Assembly: GCA_963989385.1 (NCBI GenBank)
Contig: OZ022505.1
Coordinates: forward strand, 55,617,737 to 55,681,736
Source of the DNA: Ctena decussata
Lineage: Eukaryota > Mollusca > Bivalvia > Lucinida > Lucinidae
Direction of reading: 5' to 3'
DNA: 64,000 bases
Position 1 is the first letter of the stretch. Every line of letters begins with the position of its first letter. The notes under the pieces were generated by a model. The model worked only from the letters and a program-made list of their open reading frames with translations, was not told the DNA's origin and made no database searches. The position numbers were made by a program, and so were the translations under genes. Of the stretch, positions 20,714 to 32,520 are shown in pieces.

Positions 20714-21673
20714 TATACTCGAGGACTTTAAAAACGCCTCATCCCAAAATGTGATGTATTGTAGTAATTCCATATTTCAAGTTATTAAATATGACTAAAT
20801 TTTATTAGAAATTGTAAAACTAATCAAATAAAAGAAGTTGCAGGTATTTATGTCATGCGTGACGAACTTTCCACTTAACCGGTCAGCGTCACTGGCATTT
20901 AATTTTATTTACAACTTCTTTATGTTACAGCCCTTGAAGTTGATTCCAGATTTGCCATGAAAGATATCCTACAGTAAAAACACAATATTAAAGTCGCCAT
21001 GACTTTGTGTACTGTCCGAACGCTTAAACTGAAATCTGGAACACACAAATTGTTATCTCTAAAAAGCGAGTTTCTGGAAAATAACGTAATTTGACGTCTT
21101 ACACTTCACATGAACAGTATTAGATACAAACATCTTACAAATTTACTTTCTAAGCATCCATCAACATCAATGGATACGTTGATACCCGCAAGAAACGTCT
21201 TTTTATCAGCGCAGTAAATAACGTCAACGTCATTTAATCCATTCTTAACGAACTCTAAAATTTACATTTTAACTACACGCAGTTCTAGAGTAGACCACTA
21301 TTAGCCGTAAAATACTGTTTGAGTGAACTTATTGCTGTCGGTTTCGAAGTTTGATGCCATGTTGAAAATGTCATTATTGCATTCCACGAGCGTTTGTTTA
21401 CCTCGTACAATTCAGTAATGGCTGAAATAAAGTGGAAGGCGGGAACCACACTATACTCCAATAAGCATTCGGACGGTGCATTAAACCGTTTTGGTGAAAT
21501 CCCACGTTTTGAAACATCCTTTTATCTTTGTCGCGTTTATTTAAACAATTGTACTGATAATTATCTCATGCATTTGATATATGTATGCAGTTTTATTTAT
21601 TTTAACCGACAATAAAACAAGTGCAGCATTTCAATATCTTTCAGGTGAGGCGTTTTTAAAGTCCTCGAGTATA
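20714..21673. mobile_element. 960-bp DNA-transposon-like element with perfect 28-bp TIRs
   Basis: The 28 bases at 20714-20741 and 21646-21673 are exact reverse complements (outer part TATACTCGAGGACTTTAAAA). The outermost TATA/TATA may include a TA duplication. The interior encodes no recognisable transposase; the longest frames are short and featureless, so this is non-autonomous. Confidence 0.7.
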
Positions 21674-21809
21674 TGTTGTTTGGTACACTTGTTCGACTAG
21701 AATATTTTACTAGGTTCTATAGGTAAACTTCCGTGTTTCCCGCCATTTTTACAGAGGAAAACAAGATTTGTGACTTCTTGTTTGCTTCCCAAACCTTTGA
21801 CGATTAAGG

Positions 21810-22040
21810 TAAAGGTAAAGTTTTCCCGTAGCCTAGTGGCTATAAAAGCAGTGGGGATAAGAGGCCCACCGTGTCTTGGGCACAGCATATGACAGACAAA
21901 GACAATCCTTCACCTTTGGCAGCCTTATCCTTCCCTACCCATTTACTGCTGGCTTGACAGAAAGAGTTCTCCAGTCGCTGGCTTTTGAACTCTCGATCTT
22001 CTGCAACATAGCCGAGCGTCTCTAACCGCTCCATCGCTCA
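21810..22040 (-). mobile_element. tRNA-derived SINE relic
   Basis: On the minus strand the segment reads CGGTTAGAGACGCTCGGCTA and GTTGCAG, then a GAGTTCAAAAGCC B-box relic, then CAGTAAATGGGTA and GGGAAGGATAA. The same ordered blocks occur on the plus strand at about 44695-44820 (GGCGCTCGGCTATGGTGCAG, AGTAAATGGGTACC, GGGAAGGATAA), so they are two copies of one family. Confidence 0.5.
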
Positions 22041-22138
22041 CGCACTCACCTCTCTGAAGATTAAACCTTCCCAAAATTGGATCTATCCTTAACAGAAACA
22101 ATTTTCTCCGAGGAGATCAAACTTTCCTTCAACAGATA

Positions 22139-22335
22139 GGGTAGAGTCGGGTAAACTCGGACAGCGGGTAAATTCGGACATACCATTGCAAACAGTGAAA
22201 ATCCAGATGAGACGGCCCATCATGAGCCGTCTCATCAGGATTTTCACTGTTTGCCCAGTTATTTTTTTTAACATATAAAGGAAACAATGTCAATGTCCGA
22301 ATTTACCTGCTGTCCTAAATTACCCGACTCTTCCC
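22139..22335. mobile_element. TA-flanked MITE, GGGT..AGTCGGGTAA ends, copy 2
   Basis: The element is 197 bp between TA dinucleotides (22137-22138 and 22336-22337). Ends are GGGTAGAGTCGGGTAA and its near complement. It repeats the phrase GGTAAATTCGGACA and has the central GAGACGG..CCGTCTC hairpin, like the copy at 15171-15383. Confidence 0.8.
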
Positions 22336-22469
22336 TAGATCCCTTTGAGAAGGGAGGCACCAATGAAAATGGCAGAGTTGCTTGGTCTGAAAGTGTATTA
22401 AGGGATAACAAGCAAAAAGTAGTTGTGACTTTCTCTTTTTGGCGACAAAAAGAAGATTGTGTATACAAG

Positions 22470-22544
22470 TATATACTGAAGGACAAAAGTTCTGCACGGA
22501 TGTTAATGGAACATCCGTGCAGAACTTTTGTCCTTAAGTATATA
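22470..22544. repeat. Near-perfect 35-bp-arm hairpin, 5-nt loop
   Basis: Arms 22470-22504 and 22510-22544 pair over about 35 bases with one or two mismatches around AATGG. The core phrase is GGACAAAAGTTCTGCACGGA. It could be a recent inverted duplication, a tiny MITE, or a hairpin RNA source if transcribed; nothing in the sequence decides among these. Confidence 0.7.
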
Positions 22545-23060
22545 TAATATTGAAACTAATAAATTTTGCTTCCACTTCCATGGGTAGCAAAAGAGTTTAT
22601 TTTATCTTCAAGCAAAACTCTTAAAACAAATACAGGCTTATTAAAACTATTGATTTCCCCACCATCAGCGACGTTTATGAAGCTGACCATTGACTGCTGG
22701 TTAAGAATCAAAAGTCAAAATATAAAGATTTTAATCAAAACTTGTAAGAAATTATCGACTGAGCTGTCCTAATCTTCATCAAACGTCACTTTCTTGTACC
22801 CTTGCTGCAAACTGTATTTACCGAAATAAAAGCAACCATTGGGACGAAAGTGTCAGGGCGAACCGTTTAGATCAAGATCTTCTGATCAGACAGCTCCTTA
22901 GATGTAGTCTTTTCAGGTTCAGTTGCGTTGCCAACAATTTTGTCACAACGCCAGACATTAATCTTAACTTATTAAGGTTTTAGGATAATTACAAAAAAGT
23001 TGATTAGATGTCCTGAAACTTACGTTAACGTCAAACTAACAGGAGCCGCTTAGTAGACAT
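22545..23060. other. Non-coding stretch, nothing recognised
   Basis: No open frame with recognisable features, no strong inverted repeat and no tandem array was seen here. Confidence 0.4.
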
Positions 23061-23294
23061 GAGCCGCGACACGAGAAACCCAACGAAGTGGTTGTGCGCC
23101 CAGCGCACTCAGATCAGCCTGGGCATCCGCCCAGTCTGATCAGAGTCTTCGCTGTCCGCATGGAGGTAGCTTAGACCCTTAGCTACCCTTTAAGCGCTTG
23201 GCAAAGAGTCTGATCAGACTAGACAGATGCCCAGGCTGATCTGAATCTGGGCTGGGCGCACAACCACTTTGTTGGTTTTGTCGTGTCTAGGCTC
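23061..23294. mobile_element. Palindromic MITE, GAGCCGCGAC family, copy 3
   Basis: It is 234 bp. The right end is mutated (GTGTCTAGGCTC). The flanks share TAGACAT close to both ends, but the exact duplication is unclear. Confidence 0.8.
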
Positions 23295-25482
23295 ATAGAC
23301 ATAATCATTTCCAATTACTTTAAATGCAGTTTATAATCAGAAATGTGATACTACACTGGAAAGTTCATTTATGAATTCTATTTCTACGTCGCAAATTATT
23401 CCATGGCTTTCTTCATCACGGAAACTAACTTGCGGTCTATTAAAATACATTGCGGTCTGTTAAAAGACATCCGTGCGAGTAATGTTCTGGAAATTGGCTG
23501 CTTAACATGTACCGGTTAAGTTTGTAAAAGAGTCATGTCAAAAGAAAATGTATTTTAACATGTGCTGACCGGGAGGACACAAATCAGGCTACGTTTAAGC
23601 GGACGGAATCTGATCAGTCAAATTTGCGTCACCTAACGGCCTTAAAATTGAAAAGAAAGGGCACAAATTAGATTGCTGATGTGCACAGTGATTTGAATCT
23701 TGTTACTTATATTCGCACGTCTCATAAAGCATATTTTCTCTTGACACGACTAAACAGAAGAAATGACTGAATTCTTTATAACACTATTACTATTCTCTTT
23801 CACTGAAAATCAATTTAAAGTAACTCTTAAATGAACTTTACCATGGGAAAAGCTACCTTATGCATATAAGAATTGTCAAGTATGAAATAACCCGCATAAT
23901 CGCACATTAATCAGTTTTCGCTTTCTTCCTCGACTGATAGATAGTACATGCGACTGAGGAGGTCTCTGGTCAGGCCGAGCAGATGCGCTGAGGTTTTAGT
24001 ATTTGCATTTGACGTAGGGCATCTTTTTCTCACGGGATTACCTTAATGCAGTTCTTAACCGAGTCTAATACTTTTGCGGAAATTGCATATTTTTTTATAA
24101 CTAACATTAATTCTGTGCCATTTCTTATATTTTTCTCTTGATTGTAAATAGAATAAGCCTATAATATAGCTAAAATGGCTATACTTTCTTTTAGAATTTC
24201 GAAACATTTAATAAGAATCAGAAAAAAATATAAGCAAAAGGAAAACTGTATAAGTTACACGTATCATAACTATGTGGATTTGAAGTTGTAAAAATGTAGT
24301 GTAATGTTTCAGTTTATGCTTTTAAAGTTAAAGTTAAAATGTGACATTCATTTATTATATGAAAATGATTTTTCCTTTGATTTGATTTCCAACTCCACAT
24401 GAACAAAAAAAAATGACATAAAAATTTTATGCTTGGTAGATTTTTTATATATTGAGTGCAAGCATGATTCAGCCCCAGGATGATAAATAATGTCTTCAAC
24501 AAGTTTTGGATTTGAGTCCGATCTACCATTATGAACTTTTCAGCCAAGGTCTGATTTCTTACAACTGCTTATGCTTCAGCTGATATTAATCAAGTCCTTT
24601 CTAATAACAAGAATAAACAGAGCTTTGTATGAAACAATACGTTTATCAGAAGTTAAGTGTATTGATTGTTTAGACGGAGAGTTATCAGAGAAGCTCTTCA
24701 GTGCTATCAGACAAGATCTTGACCAATCTGCTCCACAGGCAGAATCTCCTGAGATTCGTGCTTGTCTTTCTGAGTAACGTCTCACCCAGCTGGGGACCAT
24801 ATCTCCTTTTTACAAGACGGTTCTGGCAGATTCATGGTCTCAAAATTGGATATAAATTATCTGATTGCAGGCATTCGGTAGAACCGATAGTAAACCACTA
24901 CCAGAGAATGACAGGATGTCTAAAAAATTTGTCCCACGCCAATTCTACAATAATTTTAGACGCGGTCAAGCAAATACATGCACCAGTTTAGGAAATGCGT
25001 TTATATTTCAAATGAAAACAGAAATGCCGTAACAGTTATCAGAAAGAGTGAGAATTGTTGGCGTTTTAGGGTTTAATTACAGAGAGAATGAAATCAAGAA
25101 GACCTTATGGGAAAATAAAAAGCTCTTAATACTGTTTTCAAAACCACTAATCTTATGGAACAGTTTCAACCATTTAAAAGTAATTTGATTGTGATAGTTA
25201 AGATAGAGGAGTACACTTAAACAGTGAGCAACTCCATTATTTTTAAGTTTGCCTCCGCCATTCTCAATGAGGGCTTACTCTTAAAGAAAAGAATTTGCTT
25301 CCGTGGGAGCAAATTCTTTACTTTAAAAGTATGGCCCTTTCTGAAAGGGTTACTTCGTCCTGAGAATCGGTCAGGAAGTGAGAAGTGTTCTTCTCCTTTG
25401 TAACACTGGCAAGAAAACATGGAGGTATGCGCTCGTGTACCAAGTAAAACACTAACACCGGCCTTCACCATTTTCACATTCC

Positions 25483-25557
25483 CAAGCAGGCACATGACGT
25501 CGATGCGACGTTGTGACGTCGCATCAACGTCAGTACGACGCCATGTGTCCGCTGGGT
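25483..25557. mobile_element. Short palindromic MITE, CAGGCACATGACGTC type
   Basis: GCAGGCACATGACGTC and, at the other end, GCCATGTGTCCGCTGGG form imperfect inverted ends, with GATGCGACGTTGTGACGTCGC in between. A related hairpin occurs at 53868-53916. Confidence 0.5.
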
Positions 25558-25667
25558 CATATATGTATTATATACCGAAGGGCCGTTTGAATTCTGACCA
25601 TGCGTTCAAGATGGTTACACTTTGGTTGTGAAAAAGCATGAAATAGTTGTTTTTTTTCCAGTTTTCA

Positions 25668-25742
25668 TAGATGTTCCCCAGGAGGCTCAACAGAATGAAT
25701 CCATAAGTTGTACCTCCTGGCACTAAGTCTGTCCGTGTTCTC
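25668..25742 (+). mobile_element. Short interspersed repeat, CAGGAGGCTCA family, copy 2
   Basis: GTTCCCCAGGAGGCTCAACAG is followed by AGTTGTACCTCCTGGCACTA and GTCTGTCCGTG, the same order as the copies near 19.0, 35.6 and 59.5 kb. Confidence 0.55.
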
Positions 25743-26426
25743 TCCAGTTCGAAAAGGAGATTATATGAAAAATATTTAGAAATAGTACACAAACATATAT
25801 GTACTCAAATATATATGCTTCCTACAAAAAAACCTACACATAATATACATGTCCATACAGCTCTGCAAGACATGCTCCATTTTTTAATATAGTAAAAAAA
25901 AACACATGTTCTACGAATTTGGAGATTTGATTTGACACTGGTTTACTGTAAAAAAATCTAAAAGATCGGGCACATTTATGATACCATTAATTTCCTCAAA
26001 TTTACAACGCAGGAAGGCGTCCAAAAGTTGCAGATTGAATGGTGAACAGTGTAGGCCCTGATTAAACTTCTCCTTTGCGAGCAGTCTGATAGGGATGTGC
26101 AGTATTTGCTTAGACCTATCTGCCCCAAAGCTTAGAAATTTTACAGTATTGTCTTCACAATTATGACGAATAAAGGCGTCAATTTCAGCTTCTGTTTTCT
26201 TTCCATTGATTCTAATCATTGGTTCCACCTGGCAATCATAGGATCAGCGTATTGTCAGATAGTCGACAACAATTAATTGTTTTCCGTCCAAATTATACAC
26301 ATATTTGAGCAAATATGACACTCATCTTGGGTTGATTGATTACTTTTAGTTCCATCGTAGCTACTCTGTTGCAAAACTTTCATTTTTATCATGTTCATCG
26401 GAGGCACTAGAAAATCTTCTATAAAT

Positions 26427-26662
26427 GAGCCGCGAAACGAGAAAACAAACAAAGTGGTTGTGCGCCCAGCGCAGACTCAGATCAGCCTGGGCATCCGCCC
26501 AGTCTGATCAGAGCCTTCGCTGTCCGCATGGAGGTAGCTTAGACCCTTAGCTACCCTTTGAGCACTTAACGAAGAGTCCGATCAAACTGGGAGAATGCCC
26601 AGCCCTATCTGAGTCTGCGCTGTGCGCACAATCACTTTGTTGGTTTTCTCGTGTCGCGGCTC
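26427..26662. mobile_element. Palindromic MITE, GAGCCGCGAC family, copy 4
   Basis: It is 236 bp with flanking AAAT on both sides (26423-26426 and 26663-26666). The left end reads GAGCCGCGAAACGAG. The right arm carries several point changes. Confidence 0.85.
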
Positions 26663-26666
26663 AAAT

Positions 26667-27032
26667 ATTTAATGAACTTATGCTGGCATTTGTTTTGGTT
26701 CAGTTTCTTTGGAAGGGCTACGTCGTACATGGAAGCGAGCAGGAAGTCATGAAAGCTGGTAAAATCTCTCACTTCATCAAAATCACTAAAAATGTTCAAT
26801 AATCTAAGCAAATTCCAAAAATGAACCTTTCTTTTTCCTGTCATTTGCTATTTGCCTTTTCCCGTTTTTCGGATATTATTGATCCTTCTTTTTATGTGTG
26901 CATTTGAATATAAAATCTTTAAACATACCGCATTTTGATACAGTTTATGGGGGTGCGATGAAAATGATTTAAACTGCATGATAGCCCGTCTAGTACTCGA
27001 CAAATGCTTTGACTGTATACTCAGAGGCAAAA
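26667..27032. other. Non-coding stretch, nothing recognised
   Basis: AT-rich sequence with no recognisable gene or repeat structure. Confidence 0.4.
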
Positions 27033-28053
27033 GAAAGTATACCCTTTTTAAATGCCCTTATTTTACTCATTTTTCGCTGCTCAGGTCTGAAACTCTGCAC
27101 AATTAATTTTTGCTCAAATTGGGATCAATATGGTGTAGTAAAATTACTGATTGAAACGCTTGACTAGCGGCACTGAACGTGCATGCCGGTTTTGCACAAT
27201 TTCCACGTGCAGCAAACAGGACAGTGGAATTTCGGGTGTTTTTTCTAAACAACCCACGACGTTTGCATTTCGTTTGCACAATAAAAAGGCTCCCTATGGC
27301 AGTCACGATTTATACACACAGAGACAAAAGAAAAGATACATTTTCAAATGTCCATATTTTTCTTATCATTCCTTGCTCAGGTCTAAGACTTTGCACAATA
27401 TATCTTTCATCAAAGTACAATAATGTGGTATTGTAAGATTACTAAATGTCTCGCTTGACTAGCGACACTGTACGTACATGTTGGTTTTGCCCCTTCGCAC
27501 GTGCATCATATTCAGCAATACAATTTCGCTGAAAAGTCAGTATTTGCATTTTCGGTTGTTTTTCTGAACAAACCACAGTGTATGCGTTTCGTTTACCTGA
27601 CGGCAATGCTTTTGGTGCAGACAGAAGTCGTGACAGGCTGACCGCTCAAAGCGATTCGAGGCTGGCTTATTAAAATATACTTGAGTCACGACTGATTCGC
27701 GATGAAGTGTATACTTTCTTTTTGTCTCTGACTACTTCTTCCTCTCCGTGTATGATTTCTGTCTGCCACAGACACCCTTGTCATCGTGCAAATGAAACAC
27801 AAACATTGTGATTTGTTTAGAAAAACACCCGAAATTTCAAATACAAAACAGCAAAGTCGTATTTTCCAGTTTGCTGAACGTGCAAAAAGTGCAAAACCGG
27901 CGTGCACGTTCAGTGCCGCTAGACAAGCGTTTCAATAAGTAACTTTACTATACCACAACGATGTACTTTAAGTAAAAATAACTCATGCAAAATTTCAGGC
28001 CTGAGCAAAGAGAAATGAGTAAAATGTATGCATTAAAAAGTGTATACTTTTAT
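27033..28053. mobile_element. ~1-kb element with long inverted ends and an internal duplicate unit
   Basis: The left block (27033-27205) and the complement of the right block (about 27890-28053) share GTATAC.CTTTTTAA, TTTTACTCATTT, GCTCAGG.CTGAAA, GAAACGCTTG.CTAGCGGC and ACTGAACGTGCA.GCCGGTT. A third, direct, more diverged unit lies at about 27330-27500. No transposase is encoded. It looks like a non-autonomous element with inverted ends of about 170 bp, or an inverted duplication. Confidence 0.6.
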
Positions 28054-28261
28054 GTTTCTGTTATGTTTCTATCATGCCATTTCCTGTCACAAATACATGA
28101 TAATACCAGCACTAGTCTTTCTGACATTACAACATTCATGTTATTTATAGAAAACCCTGAATATATCAGCTTGAAATGGATGCTGCGAAGCTTTGTTTGG
28201 CAAAATGAAACACAAGATTGAGTATGTTTGCAAAAGGGCATTTATTTAAATGCCAATAAAA

Positions 28262-28313
28262 ACTAGAATGTATGTAAACTATATCTGACTAGAATGTATG
28301 TAAACTATATCTA
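28262..28313. repeat. 26-bp tandem duplication
   Basis: ACTAGAATGTATGTAAACTA with its next six bases occurs twice head to tail, differing only at the last base. Confidence 0.85.
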
Positions 28314-28775
28314 CCTGTTGTCACAAAACTGGAGAAGATGATTTAAGTGACTTAAAAGGATTTTTTTTTTTGCCAAATCTGGGCAAAGTAAAACGAGTTT
28401 ACCAATGTTAAAGTAATATTTACAATTTATATTTTCTTCATATTTGGGCCAGTCAGATATGAATAGTAGTATGCCCAAAACAGTTTGTTTCTCTTTCCAT
28501 GGAAAGATCAGTAGTTCATAATCAAGACAGTGTATATGCTTCAACGAACCAGCTAAGACAAATAAAGAGCGCAATCCATAGTAATCAAACTCGTCAATGG
28601 CAGCAGTGAAACTAATAAGTGCAAATAATTAATGAATGGCTCTTTCTGTTCATTTCTACCATTAATTGTCGACGGTATGCTTGTAGTAATTAGTATGTAG
28701 AGAATATCAGAGGCAACTGTTGCTTTAACGTCTTAGATTAGCTCCAATCCAGGAACTTTATATAGCTTGTGAATT

Positions 28776-29002
28776 ATGGACGCACCTCTATTTAGTTCTG
28801 CCATTTTTACAAAGTGAATCAACTTTCGTAAACTGTCCCCCACCCCCTCCCCCGAATGGCATAACTCATTCGAAATTGAGACTATTCTGGAAAGGAAAGA
28901 CACTGCTCCTTGAGGAGCAAATATTTTGTTTCAGTCGACCCCCTCCCCCACCCCATCCGTTCAGTATGAAAGGAGGCAAAAAAATGACAGAGGTGCATCC
29001 CC
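28776..29002. mobile_element. MITE-like element, GGACGCACCTCT / AGGTGCATCC ends
   Basis: The left end reads GGACGCACCTCTATTTAG, then TGCCATTTTT. The right end reads GCAAAAAAATGACAGAGGTGCATCC-type sequence, its imperfect complement. Similar right-end phrases (CCTGAAAGTGT with CCCAT) occur at 63.3 kb. Confidence 0.5.
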
Positions 29003-29635
29003 TGAAAGTGTTCCCATGCATATGTAATATCATTAGAAACTTGTCATTGTAAATGAAGGCAACTGATTAGCTTAATACAAGTACAAGTAAAAGAAAAAGT
29101 AAAAGAAAAAAAATAACCGACTTGATTTGATCTTCAGAAAAAAATGTTGACGCAATTTTTATGACCACATTCAACATAAACACTGTTTGTAGTTTTTGTG
29201 GTGAAAATAAATTGTACATGAAAAAAGTTCGCTTGTGATCTATCAAGCTTATCTTAAAATATTTATTTTATGGAGAAGAAGAACAATTGATGTTTATATA
29301 AAGCTAAATCTCCTTGAAATTCTCATAACTGATACACTTTCCAACTTTTTTACCTGTTAAATGACACAAAAAGCACGTCAAATGTCATATTTTGGTAATT
29401 ACGAAGGCTATATCGGTTTTATAATCATTTGTGCTTTGCCTATTTTTACCACTGGTGGGACTGTGTAGACTTGAAATAGGAGCGCTTACAGCCCACTGGT
29501 GACAAGTTCACACAAACACCTATCCTACTAAAAGCAGGGGTGTAAACATCATTCTTCTCAGGCTGATTCAAAACTGAAATAGATAAATTGTTTGAAAGTC
29601 TTCATAATATTTACTTCAGAACCAAAATCATATAT
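29003..29635. other. Non-coding stretch, nothing recognised
   Basis: A purine-rich run (AAGTAAAAGAAAAAGT-like) is present near 29085-29112. No gene is seen. Confidence 0.4.
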
Positions 29636-29871
29636 GAGCCGCGACGTGAGAAAACTAACAATGTGGTTGTGCGCCCAGCGCAGACTCAGATCAGCCTGGG
29701 CATTCGCCCAGTCTGATCAGAGTCTTCGCTGTCCGCATGAAGGTAGCTGAGACCCTTAGATACCCTTTAAGCGCTTAGAGAAGAGTCTGCTCAGATTGGG
29801 CGGATGCCCAGGCTGATCTGAGTCTGTGCTGGGCGCACAACCACATTGTTGGTTTTCTCGTGTCGCGGCTC
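29636..29871. mobile_element. Palindromic MITE, GAGCCGCGAC family, copy 5
   Basis: It is 236 bp, with ATAT flanking both sides (29632-29635 and 29872-29875). Both arms are well preserved. Confidence 0.87.
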
Positions 29872-29875
29872 ATAT

Positions 29876-30757
29876 ATCATTCCAGAATCAAGCGTCTATC
29901 ACCTTATTAAACTTTTATCTAAAAGAATCATATTTTTACGTTTCAGGATGGAGGAATAATGTCACACTGTTCGTTAGCTGCCATATTATTTTGTGCAATG
30001 AAGTTATTTTGCGAAAAGCTTTCAGTATTTCGCGTTTTCGCACTTTGAAGACCATGCTAAATTTGATGTCTGATTCTAAATTTGATATAGTGACATGACT
30101 TAATGACATACTAACACCTGTTTTGAATGCTCGTCGCCTAATTGTTTTAGTTTATTGTTTTGAATGGAAGTAATGAGGATGCGCAGACGCAAAAGAATAC
30201 ACAAAACCGCTGTTCAAACGGTTGTAACAGTAGCACTTACTTCGTTTTCATCCTTCGTGTTACTATTTCCCGGTTTGTGGCATGGGTGGGAAGTGGGACT
30301 GTTTCAGTCCCTTATCATTGGCTTTTCGTGAGGTACACAGACAACATGTCCGTTTTTCCGCTTCCAAAGTTTTGTCAACATTGAGTTAATAATTAACAGT
30401 GTACAGATCCACCATCATTTTTCTGCCATCTTTTTAGTTTCAAATGAAGTCTTTTTGTGACCTCCTGTTTGCCTCCCTAAACGCTGAAGCTCTTTGAAAA
30501 TGTTTGCTCTTCGAGGAAGCAGAATTTTTCTTTAACAGAAGCTCCCAGTTAAAGAGGACACAAGCTCTTTCGGAGTTAATGTGACTGCTCGATATACCGG
30601 TTTTGATCAAAGTAAGACGAATTTTCTAAAACTGACTTGATGTCTTACCTCCTCTGTCTCGCGAATTGTGTCACTTCACTTGTGTTTGGAGGTAGTGTGG
30701 GCTGTCTGCCGAGACCTTGGCACAGGTTCACAATCATTTGTAAAGTTATGAACATAT
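29876..30757. other. Non-coding stretch, nothing recognised
   Basis: Short open frames at 29826-30098 and 30160-30384 show no domain; the first begins inside the MITE. No splice-bounded exon was identified. Confidence 0.4.
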
Positions 30758-30992
30758 GAGCCACGACGCGAGAAAACCAACAATGTAGTTGTGCGCCCAG
30801 AGCAGACTCAGATCAGCCTGGCATCCGCCCAGACTGTTCAGAGTCTTTCCTAAGCACTTAAAGGGTAGCTAAGAGTCTAAGCTAGCTCCATGCGGACAGC
30901 GAAGACTCTGATCAGACTGGGCGGATGCCCAGGCTGATCTGAGTCTGCGCTGGGCGCACAACCACATTGTTGGTTTTGTCGTGTCGCGGCTC
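30758..30992. mobile_element. Palindromic MITE, GAGCCGCGAC family, copy 6
   Basis: It is 235 bp, with ATAT on both sides (30754-30757 and 30993-30996). The left end reads GAGCCACGACGCGAG. Confidence 0.87.
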
Positions 30993-30996
30993 ATAT

Positions 30997-31678
30997 GAGC
31001 AAGCCTCATAAGAAAATCTATATTTAAATCATATTGGGAATCGCAGTTTTTGCGTGACCCTACTGACAATTGTAATGGAGCTGTAATACATGAATACGAA
31101 AGAAAACCAAACATATATAGTTTTTGTTAACTTTTACACGTGGAATTTCGGGCCTTAAATTTAAGGTCATCCTGAAGGTTAAGGATTGATTGTGTGAACC
31201 TGGGCCCTGATCATCATTTCTGCTTTTTCTGAACCGTTAGGGTTCGCTGATACTGTACCTAATTGAATACAGAAAGATGTCTCTGCCACTGTACATTTGT
31301 TTTTCTGTTGGCATAAGCTTCAGGTACTAGGAGATTTGTGCCAATTTTGCGATTTCTTTTTAATTGCACATCCAGCCTCACCACCTCTCCCTCATAAACA
31401 TACTCCCTCGATGGAACATTAACAGTTTTCAGTTCAACATCCTCATATTATGATATTTCACATTATCTGAAAATATAGTCCCGTGAAAGTTCTGAGTATC
31501 GGCAGACCCAGGTCAGACCTCTCCTGATCAAGCCTCTCCTGATCAAGGCCTACACTGTTTGTCATTCCATCGGCATTATTTGAACACATAACTCAATCTT
31601 TTCCATTTTCGGACAATTAAGGTAATAATTTTAAGTGTCCCAATTTTTTAAATTTTTACAATATATTTTCTGTTTCAG
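30997..31678 (+). other. Sequence before the first visible Ig exon; no signal-peptide exon found
   Basis: The last bases (31650-31678) form a pyrimidine-rich acceptor ending TTTCAG. I looked for an exon that codes a signal peptide and ends in phase 1. The nearest ATG-led hydrophobic frame, at 31277, ends in phase 2 and would create a stop, so it does not fit. Confidence 0.5.
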
Positions 31679-31785
31679 TGTTTGCCGCTGAGCCAAGCTT
31701 CCGAGTTCCTGAGATCAACGTGACAGCGATAAAGGGGGAGACAGCTATACTACCATGCTCTATACAGTTCTTAGGAGAACACAAG
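31679..31785 (+). CDS. Lachesin/IgLON-like protein, exon A (first half of Ig1)
   Basis: The exon is bounded by TTTCAG before and GTAAAT after. It starts with two bases that complete a codon (phase 1) and ends in phase 0. It reads FAAEPSFRVPEINVTAIKGE, then TAILPCSIQFLGEHK. FAAEP looks like the end of a signal peptide and its cleavage site. ILPC provides the first cysteine of Ig1, and NVT is a possible N-glycosylation site. It joins in frame to the exon at 49968. Confidence 0.88.
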
Positions 31786-32427
31786 GTAAATAATTACAGA
31801 AAAAAACACAATTGAGAGAAATTGTTGTTTTGTTTTCACACAAAAGAAAAATGTAAGTTTCACAATTTCGTGCCCAATTTTAAAACTAAAAATACTGAAT
31901 AAAGAAGAAATCCGTGTGTTTGATTCCTCTCACCACCCTGCTTTAAAGGCATATGTGAAGGTCACATGCCTTAACAAGCCTGCCTACATGCGCAGCCTGA
32001 TCATGCTTTTGAAAGCCATAATCTCCACTAGATCAGAACAGAACAAAACTTAATTTCATGTCAGATCATAATACATGAAATATGAGACAAACGTCCCAAA
32101 ATATAGCTTAAGAATTATTGTACGTGACTGCACATGGCGTTCGCACAGGCTTTTGACCATCAAACGGCGTTTATGCAGGGCGTAGCTATGGGGTATTTGA
32201 AGAAATTTCTTGGTTTAAACAATATTTTATTCAAAGATTTTATACATACATATGAATAATAGAGTGAAGCAATACAGGATCTGACAGTAAGCGTAATGCT
32301 TATATGTAAGTCATCTCCTGAAAGTTCTTGAGGGGAAGTGTAGGAGTTGAACCCGTAGATAATTCCATATGGTTATGTCTTTCTGGTAGTTTCTATTGAA
32401 TCATTGTCTAATTTATTAAATTTAAGC

Positions 32428-32520
32428 CGACAAATACGCAGGTGCGTGTTAAAATTGTCATTTTGACAAAATTTCAATACGTACTTGCGTATTTTCGCAT
32501 ATACAGGTACGCCTGTGATA
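32428..32520. repeat. Palindromic repeat, ATACGCAGGTGCGT type, copy 1
   Basis: AAATACGCAGGTGCGT, TTGACAAAATTTCAATACG and TACTTGCGTATTT recur in related form at 46195-46265 (CAAATACGCAGGTGC ... GCACCTGCGTATTTG). They are two members of one palindromic family within the same intron. Confidence 0.6.

Larger units (their letters stand above)
23295..26426. other. Non-coding stretch with small repeat fragments
   Basis: No gene is supported. The frame on the minus strand at 25911-26228 contains a phrase (GCAGATAGGTCTAAGCAAAT on that strand) that recurs near 49790 in diverged form, so it is judged repeat-derived. Two small repeats (25483-25557 and 25668-25742) are listed separately. Confidence 0.4.

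Noticed and set aside
24571..24777. 68-codon frame with an acidic C-terminal half
   Set aside because: No domain, no splice-bounded continuation and overlapping frames on both strands. Nothing supports a gene.
25911..26228. 105-codon minus-strand frame that at first looked coding
   Set aside because: Its DRSKQIL region matches a diverged repeat phrase at about 49.8 kb (DRSEQIL in another frame there), so it derives from an interspersed repeat.
31277..31322. Candidate signal-peptide exon (MSLPLYICFSVGISF) before exon A
   Set aside because: The CAG/GTACTA donor leaves phase 2, while exon A needs phase 1; joining would create an early stop.
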